A stretch of DNA of 10,197 nt from an uncultured Pseudomonadota bacterium (GTDB lineage Bacteria; Pseudomonadota; Gammaproteobacteria; Xanthomonadales; Ahniellaceae), in the NCBI GenBank assembly GCA_937996755.1, contig CALKUS010000040.1:1-10197 (forward strand), given 5' to 3'. Below the pieces are notes generated by a model. That model was not told the origin of the DNA, ran no database searches, and worked only from the letters and a program-made list of their open reading frames with translations. Positions within the stretch are counted from its first letter, which is position 1; each line of letters starts with the position of its first letter. The position numbers and the translations under genes were made by a program. Shown in pieces: positions 5,796 through 10,197 of the stretch.

Positions 5796-5829
5796 TGCGA
5801 ACCATCCACCGCTTTCGCGAACCATCGCC

Positions 5830-7716
5830 ATGACCACGAACGCACCCGAAACCCGCCGCTTCGAGGCGGAAGTCGCCCAGGTCCTGAACCTCGTCACGCA
5901 CTCGCTGTACTCGCACAAGGAGATCTTCCTGCGTGAGCTGGTGTCGAACGCGTCCGACGCCTGCGACAAGCTGCGCTTCGCCGCGATCGGCGAGCCGGCC
6001 CTGCTGGCCGACGACACCGAGCTGCGCATCGAGCTCGAGTACGACAAGGACGCGCGCACGCTCACCGTGCGCGACAACGGCATCGGCATGACGCGCGATG
6101 AAGTGGTCGACAACATCGGCACGATCGCGCGTTCCGGCACGCGCAAGTTCCTCGAGTCGCTCTCGGGCGACGCGCGCAAGGACACGCAGCTGATCGGCCA
6201 GTTCGGCGTCGGCTTCTACTCCGCGTTCATCGTCGCCGACAAGGTGACGCTCACCACGCGCAAAGCCGGCGAGGGGCAGGGCGTGCGCTGGGAATCCGCC
6301 GGTACCGGCGACTACACGATCGCGGACGTCGACGACGCGAAGCGCGGCACCGAAGTCGTGCTGCACCTCAAGGCCGACGAAGCCGAGTTCCTGTCCGGCT
6401 GGAAGCTGCGCGAGCTGGTGGCGAAGTACTCCGACCACATCGGCTTCCCGATCCGCATGCGCAAGGAAGGCGAGGAGGGTGCCGGCGAGTGGGACACCGC
6501 CAACCACGCGTCCGCGCTGTGGACGCGCCCGAAGTCGGAGCTCGACGACGACGAGTACAAGTCGTTCTACAAGCACATTTCGCACGACTTCAACGATCCG
6601 CTCGCCTGGACGCACAACCGCGTCGAAGGCAACCAGAGCTACTCCCTGCTCCTGTACGTGCCGGAGCACGCGCCGTTCGACGCGATGTGGACCGGTCGCG
6701 ACGACCGCAAGGGCCTGCGCCTCTACATCCGCCGCGTGTTCATCATGGACGCGTCGGAGCAGCTGCTGCCCGCCTATCTGCGTTTCGTGAAGGGCGTCGT
6801 CGACTCCGACGACCTGCCGCTCAACGTGAGCCGCGAGATCCTGCAGGAAAACCGCCTCGTCCAGCAGATCCGCGCGGGCCTCGTGAAGCGCACGCTGGAC
6901 CTGCTCGACCGGCTCGCCGCGGACGACAAGGAGAAGTACGCGGCGTTCTGGAAGGAATTCGGAGCGGTGTTGAAGGAAGGCGTCGCCGAGGACCACGCGA
7001 ACCGCGAGCGCGTCGCGAAGCTGCTGCGCTTCACGTCGACGGCTTCGCCCGGCCGCGAGCCCGACACGTCGCTCGACGACTACATCGCGCGCATGAAGGA
7101 AGGCCAGGACGCGATCTGGTACGTCACGGCGGAAGGATTCAACGCGGCCCGTTCCAGCCCGCAGATCGAATCGCTCAAGCAGCGCGGCGTCGAAGTGCTG
7201 CTGCTGCACGAGCGCATCGACGAATGGATGGTCGGACACCTCCACGAATACGCAGGCAAGCGCCTGCGCAACGTGGCGAAGGGCGAGCTCGACCTCGGCA
7301 AGCTCGCCGACAGCGCCGACAAGGCGAAGCAGGAAGCGGACGCAGCCGCGGCCGCGCCGATCGTCGCCCGCATGAAGGAGCTGCTCGGCGAGCGTGTGCG
7401 CGACGTGCGCGCGAGCCAGCGACTCACCGAGTCCGCGTCGTGCCTCGTCTGCGAGGAACACGACATGGGACCGCAGATGGCGCGATTGCTGAAGCAGGCC
7501 GGCCACGACGTGCCCGCGTCGAAGCCGATCCTCGAGATCAACCCGTCCCATCCGCTCGTGAAGCGCCTGGAATCGGAAGCCGACGCGGAGCGCGCGCGCG
7601 ATCTCGGCGAGATCCTGCTCGACCAGGCGCAGCTCGCCGAAGGCGGGCAGCTCGACGATCCGGCTGCGTACGTCGCGCGCGTGAACAAACTGCTCGCCGC
7701 ATCGCTGGGCGGCTGA
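5830..7716 (+). CDS. htpG: Chaperone HtpG (bacterial Hsp90)
   Basis: HtpG is a dimeric ATP-driven chaperone that remodels client proteins with the DnaK system. The 628 residues are full length. The N-terminal GHKL ATPase has ELVSNASDACDKLR (36-49, with catalytic E36 and Mg-binding N40), DNGIGM (82-87), the lid segment GTIARSGT (97-104) and GQFGVGFYS (123-131). The middle domain carries the conserved NVSREILQ loop (332-339, with the ATP-contacting Arg R335). The C-terminal dimerisation domain includes SCLVCEEHDMGPQMARLLKQ. I chose the ATG at 5830 because the alignment begins there (MTTNAPETRRFEAEV); the ribosome-binding site is poor. An RpoH-type promoter lies just upstream. Its TGA overlaps the hslR ATG by one base (TGATG), so the two are translationally coupled. 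Confidence 0.98.
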   Translation: MTTNAPETRRFEAEVAQVLNLVTHSLYSHKEIFLRELVSNASDACDKLRFAAIGEPALLADDTELRIELEYDKDARTLTVRDNGIGMTRDEVVDNIGTIARSGTRKFLESLSGDARKDTQLIGQFGVGFYSAFIVADKVTLTTRKAGEGQGVRWESAGTGDYTIADVDDAKRGTEVVLHLKADEAEFLSGWKLRELVAKYSDHIGFPIRMRKEGEEGAGEWDTANHASALWTRPKSELDDDEYKSFYKHISHDFNDPLAWTHNRVEGNQSYSLLLYVPEHAPFDAMWTGRDDRKGLRLYIRRVFIMDASEQLLPAYLRFVKGVVDSDDLPLNVSREILQENRLVQQIRAGLVKRTLDLLDRLAADDKEKYAAFWKEFGAVLKEGVAEDHANRERVAKLLRFTSTASPGREPDTSLDDYIARMKEGQDAIWYVTAEGFNAARSSPQIESLKQRGVEVLLLHERIDEWMVGHLHEYAGKRLRNVAKGELDLGKLADSADKAKQEADAAAAAPIVARMKELLGERVRDVRASQRLTESASCLVCEEHDMGPQMARLLKQAGHDVPASKPILEINPSHPLVKRLESEADAERARDLGEILLDQAQLAEGGQLDDPAAYVARVNKLLAASLGG

Positions 7717-8117
7717 TGGTCGAAGCGCCCGTCGCAGGCGTCCGCATCGACGTGTGGCTCTGGGCTGCGCGCTGGTTCCGCACGCGCAGCCTCGCGAAAC
7801 AGGCCGTCGTCGGCGGCAAGGTCGCCGTGAACGGGCAGTCCGCGAAGCCGGCGAAGCCGGTGCACGTCGGCGATCGGCTCGTGGTCGAGCGATCGAGCGA
7901 GTCCTGGGACGTCGAAGTGCTCGCACTCGCCACCGAACGCGGCGCGGCGAGCGTCGCGCAGGCGCTCTATCGCGAAACGGACGAGAGCCGCGAGGCGCGC
8001 GTGAAGCGCGCCGAGCTTTCGAAGTTCCAGCGCCACGTCGCGCCGCCCACGCGGCCCGACAAGCAGGATCGCCGCGAGCTGCGCAAGCTGAAGTTCGGCG
8101 ACGTTTCCGATCTGTAG
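7716..8117 (+). CDS. hslR: Heat-shock protein Hsp15, S4-domain RNA-binding protein
   Basis: Hsp15 binds 50S subunits that carry an obstructing nascent chain-tRNA after abnormal dissociation and helps recycle them. The 133-residue product, the same length as the E. coli protein as I recall it, has an N-terminal S4 RNA-binding domain (RIDVWLWAARWFRTRSLAKQ at 10-29, then VVGGKVAVNG at 31-40). A basic C-terminal tail follows (SKFQRHVAPPTRPDKQDRRE, 102-121). Its ATG overlaps the htpG stop (TGATG), so it should share the htpG heat-shock promoter; in E. coli hslR sits elsewhere, near hslO. Its stop codon TAG (8115-8117) is part of the TGTAG that opens a REP unit. It converges on mutS with 40 bases between the stop codons. 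Confidence 0.95.
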   Translation: MVEAPVAGVRIDVWLWAARWFRTRSLAKQAVVGGKVAVNGQSAKPAKPVHVGDRLVVERSSESWDVEVLALATERGAASVAQALYRETDESREARVKRAELSKFQRHVAPPTRPDKQDRRELRKLKFGDVSDL

Positions 8118-8162
8118 GAGCGCGCTTGCGCGCGACCGGTCGCCCGCAAGCGGGCTCCTACA
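8113..8162. repeat. Tail-to-tail pair of GTAG-type REP units containing both flanking stop codons
   Basis: Two 25-nt units abut exactly: 8113-8137 on the plus strand and 8138-8162 on the minus strand. Both start TGTAGGAGC and end GCGACC, meeting in the palindrome GCGACCGGTCGC. Their hairpins are GCGCGC-TT-GCGCGC and GCCCGC-TT-GCGGGC and differ by one compensated base pair (8122/8131 against 8153/8144). The hslR stop TAG (8115-8117) and the mutS stop TAG (8160-8158, minus) are the TAG of the two GTAG ends. The pair can fold as one long stem in either transcript and is the only candidate terminator between the two genes. Confidence 0.88.
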
Positions 8163-10197
8163 ACAGCGACTTGAGCCGATAGAGCGCTTCGAGCGCCTCG
8201 CGCGGGCTCAGCCCATCCGGATCCAGCTCGCGCAAGGCCTTCGCCGCGCGCGATTCCGCCGGGAACAGGTCGGCCTGCGGCGACGCCGCAGCCGGCGGCG
8301 CGATGCCCGTCGCTTCCGCCGTCGCCGCGCCCGCTTCGAGCTGGCGCAGGTAGCGACGCGCATCGTCGATCACGGGGCGCGGCACGCCGGCGAGTGCGGC
8401 CACCTGCAGGCCGAAGCTGCGATCGGCCGGGCCTTCCTTCACCGCGTGCAGGAACACCAGCTTGTCGTCGTGCTCGACCGCGTCGAGGTGCACGTTCGCG
8501 ACGCCATCCAGCTGGTCGGCCAGCGCGGTGAGCTCGAAGTAGTGCGTCGCGAACAGCGTGAACGCGCGGTTCACGCTCGCCAGGTGCACCGCCGACGCCT
8601 TCGCGAGCGCGAGGCCGTCGTACGTGCTCGTGCCGCGGCCGACTTCGTCCATCAGCACGAGGCTGCGCGGCGTGGCGTTGTGCAGGATGTTCGCGGTCTC
8701 GGCCATCTCGACCATGAACGTCGAGCGGCCGCGCGAGAGGTCGTCGCCGGCGCCGATGCGGGTGAAGATGCGGTCGATCGGCCCGATCGTCGCGGCGTCG
8801 GCCGGCACGTGCGAGCCGATGTGCGCGAGCAGCACGATCAGCGCGCACTGGCGCATGTACGTGCTCTTGCCGCCCATGTTCGGGCCCGTCACCACGAGCA
8901 TGCGGCGGCCGTCGTCGAAGCGCGCGTCGTTCGGCTCGAACGGCTCGTCGCGCACGGCTTCCACGACGGGATGGCGGCCGCGGACGATCTCGATCACCGG
9001 CGTGTCGACGAGCACGGGCGGGCGCCAGCGCAGCGATTCCGCGCGCTCCGCGAGGTTCGCGAGCACGTCCACTTCGGCGAGCGCGTCGGCGCAGCGGCGC
9101 AGCGCGGGCAGCACGGCGGCGAGCGCGGCGACGATCGCGTCGTACACCTGGCGCTCGCGCACGGTGGCCTTGTCGCGCGCGCCGAGCACCTTGCGCTCGA
9201 ATTCCTTGAGCTCCTCCGTGAGGTAGCGCTCCGAGCCCTTGATCGTCTGCCGCCGCAGGTAGCGCGCGGGCAGCTTGTCGGCGTGCGCGCGGCCCACTTC
9301 GATGAAGAAGCCGTGCACGCGGTTGTAGCCGACCTTCAGCGTGGCGATGCCGGTTTCGCGGCGCTCGCGTTCCTCGAGGTCGCGCAGGAACGCATCGGCG
9401 TCGCCGGAAAGCACGCGCAGCTCGTCGAGCTCCGCGTCGTGGCCCTCGCGCACGACGCCGCCCTCGCGCAGCAGCGCCGGCGGCGCGTCGACGATCGCGC
9501 GGCGCAGCAGCGCGGCGGTGTCGCCGTGGTCGCCGAGCGCTTCGCGCAAGGCGCCGACACGCGGGCTGTCGGCGCTGCGCAGGCACGCGTCGAGGTCGGG
9601 CAGCAGCTCGAGCGCCGCGCGCAGCGTCGACAGGTCGCGCGGGCGCGCGCTGCCGAGCCCGATGCGGCCGAGGATGCGCTCGACGTCGCCGACGCCGCGC
9701 AGCCGCTCGCGCAGGCCCGCGTGCGTTGCGCGCTCGGCCAGCACGCCGACTGCGTGATGGCGCTCGCGCAACATGGCCACGTCGCGCAGCGGACGGTGCA
9801 GCCAGCGCCGCATGAGGCGCCCGCCCATCGGCGTGGCGGTGCGGTCGAGTACGCCGAGCAGCGTCGCGTCCGCGTCGCCGCCGGCGTGGAAATCGAGCTC
9901 GAGGTTGCGGCGCGTCGCGACGTCCATCGCGATCGTGTCGCGCGCGTCCTCCACCTGGATGCCGGTGAGCGCGGGCAGCGCCTCGCGCTGCGTATCGCGT
10001 ACGTACTGCAGCAGCGCGCCGGCGGCGCCGATCGCGAGGCCGAGGTGCTCGCAGCCGAAGCCGGCCAGGTCGCGCGTGCCGAAGTACTCGCAGAGCGCGC
10101 GGCGGCCGCTGTCCGCGTCGAAATGCCACGGCGGGCGGCGCTTGAGCGCAGCGCGCGGCGGCAACGCGTCGAGCATGCCGTCCTCGCCGAGCAGCAC
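8158..10197 (-). CDS. mutS: DNA mismatch repair protein MutS, C-terminal 679 residues (5' end outside window)
   Basis: MutS recognises mismatches and recruits MutL. The frame is open to the window edge; with a usual length near 850, about 170-180 residues (the mismatch-reading domain and part of the connector) are missing. Seen in fragment numbering: lever/clamp segments with GYNRVHGFFIEV (290-301) and RRQTIKGSERYLTEELKEFE (317-336); Walker A TGPNMGGKST (437-446); DDLSRGRSTFMVEM (485-498); Walker B LVLMDEVGRGTST (513-525); and FATHYFEL (549-556). QADLF (641-645) fits the beta-clamp-binding pentapeptide. The C-terminal tetramerisation helix ends ALYRLKSLL, the standard family end. The leftmost codon read at 10195-10197 is GTG but is internal, not a start. 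The TAG stop belongs to a REP unit. Confidence 0.97.
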   Translation of the reverse strand: MLLGEDGMLDALPPRAALKRRPPWHFDADSGRRALCEYFGTRDLAGFGCEHLGLAIGAAGALLQYVRDTQREALPALTGIQVEDARDTIAMDVATRRNLELDFHAGGDADATLLGVLDRTATPMGGRLMRRWLHRPLRDVAMLRERHHAVGVLAERATHAGLRERLRGVGDVERILGRIGLGSARPRDLSTLRAALELLPDLDACLRSADSPRVGALREALGDHGDTAALLRRAIVDAPPALLREGGVVREGHDAELDELRVLSGDADAFLRDLEERERRETGIATLKVGYNRVHGFFIEVGRAHADKLPARYLRRQTIKGSERYLTEELKEFERKVLGARDKATVRERQVYDAIVAALAAVLPALRRCADALAEVDVLANLAERAESLRWRPPVLVDTPVIEIVRGRHPVVEAVRDEPFEPNDARFDDGRRMLVVTGPNMGGKSTYMRQCALIVLLAHIGSHVPADAATIGPIDRIFTRIGAGDDLSRGRSTFMVEMAETANILHNATPRSLVLMDEVGRGTSTYDGLALAKASAVHLASVNRAFTLFATHYFELTALADQLDGVANVHLDAVEHDDKLVFLHAVKEGPADRSFGLQVAALAGVPRPVIDDARRYLRQLEAGAATAEATGIAPPAAASPQADLFPAESRAAKALRELDPDGLSPREALEALYRLKSLL

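Noticed and set aside
5758..7926. A 722-codon open frame on the strand opposite htpG and hslR
   Set aside because: It mirrors highly conserved htpG codons; long antisense frames are expected in DNA this rich in GC, and the translation shows no domain or plausible start signal.
7967..10129. A second long minus-strand frame overlapping mutS
   Set aside because: It is a shadow frame made of Arg/Ala-rich sequence, whereas the adjacent frame contains every MutS ATPase motif.

Overview
The window is GC-rich, densely packed bacterial chromosome carrying core genes. The order ypjD | ffh | rpsP-rimM-trmD-rplS is typical of Gammaproteobacteria. The protein sequences, a PA4608/MapZ-type PilZ protein and many small GTAG-type palindromes (like the SMAG repeats of Stenotrophomonas) suggest the Xanthomonadaceae/Lysobacter group. 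That placement is an inference; the gene identities are firm.

Layout. 1-604 is the 3' end of radA (+), facing a leftward pair: ypjD (CcsA-like membrane protein) followed by a single-domain PilZ c-di-GMP receptor. A 22-bp perfect inverted repeat separates radA from pilZ. ypjD is divergent from ffh (SRP GTPase, 2001-3368). After a 227-bp gap with its own inverted repeat comes the S16 operon, rpsP-rimM-trmD-rplS (3596-5610), ending in a strong intrinsic terminator. A short palindrome array and a good sigma-32-like promoter then lead into htpG (Hsp90), whose stop overlaps the start of hslR (Hsp15). hslR converges on mutS (-), whose 5' end lies outside the window. No intergenic gap exceeds 300 bases.

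How the genes fit together. Ffh targets nascent membrane proteins. RpsP, RimM, TrmD and RplS are ribosome parts, a 30S maturation factor and a tRNA m1G37 methyltransferase. HtpG and Hsp15 form a probable heat-shock unit: a chaperone plus a factor that rescues stalled 50S subunits. RadA and MutS serve recombination and mismatch repair.

I see no defence island, prophage, CRISPR array, transposase or unknown gene cluster. The part worth a second look is noncoding. At least seven 25-nt units of one REP family (starting TGTRGGAGC, then a short hairpin, then GCGAYC) sit at three loci, with two more divergent candidates. Stem bases differ between units in compensating pairs. The units supply the stop codons of hslR and mutS, abut the htpG promoter, and may have been built into the rpsP leader and the trmD-rplS junction.
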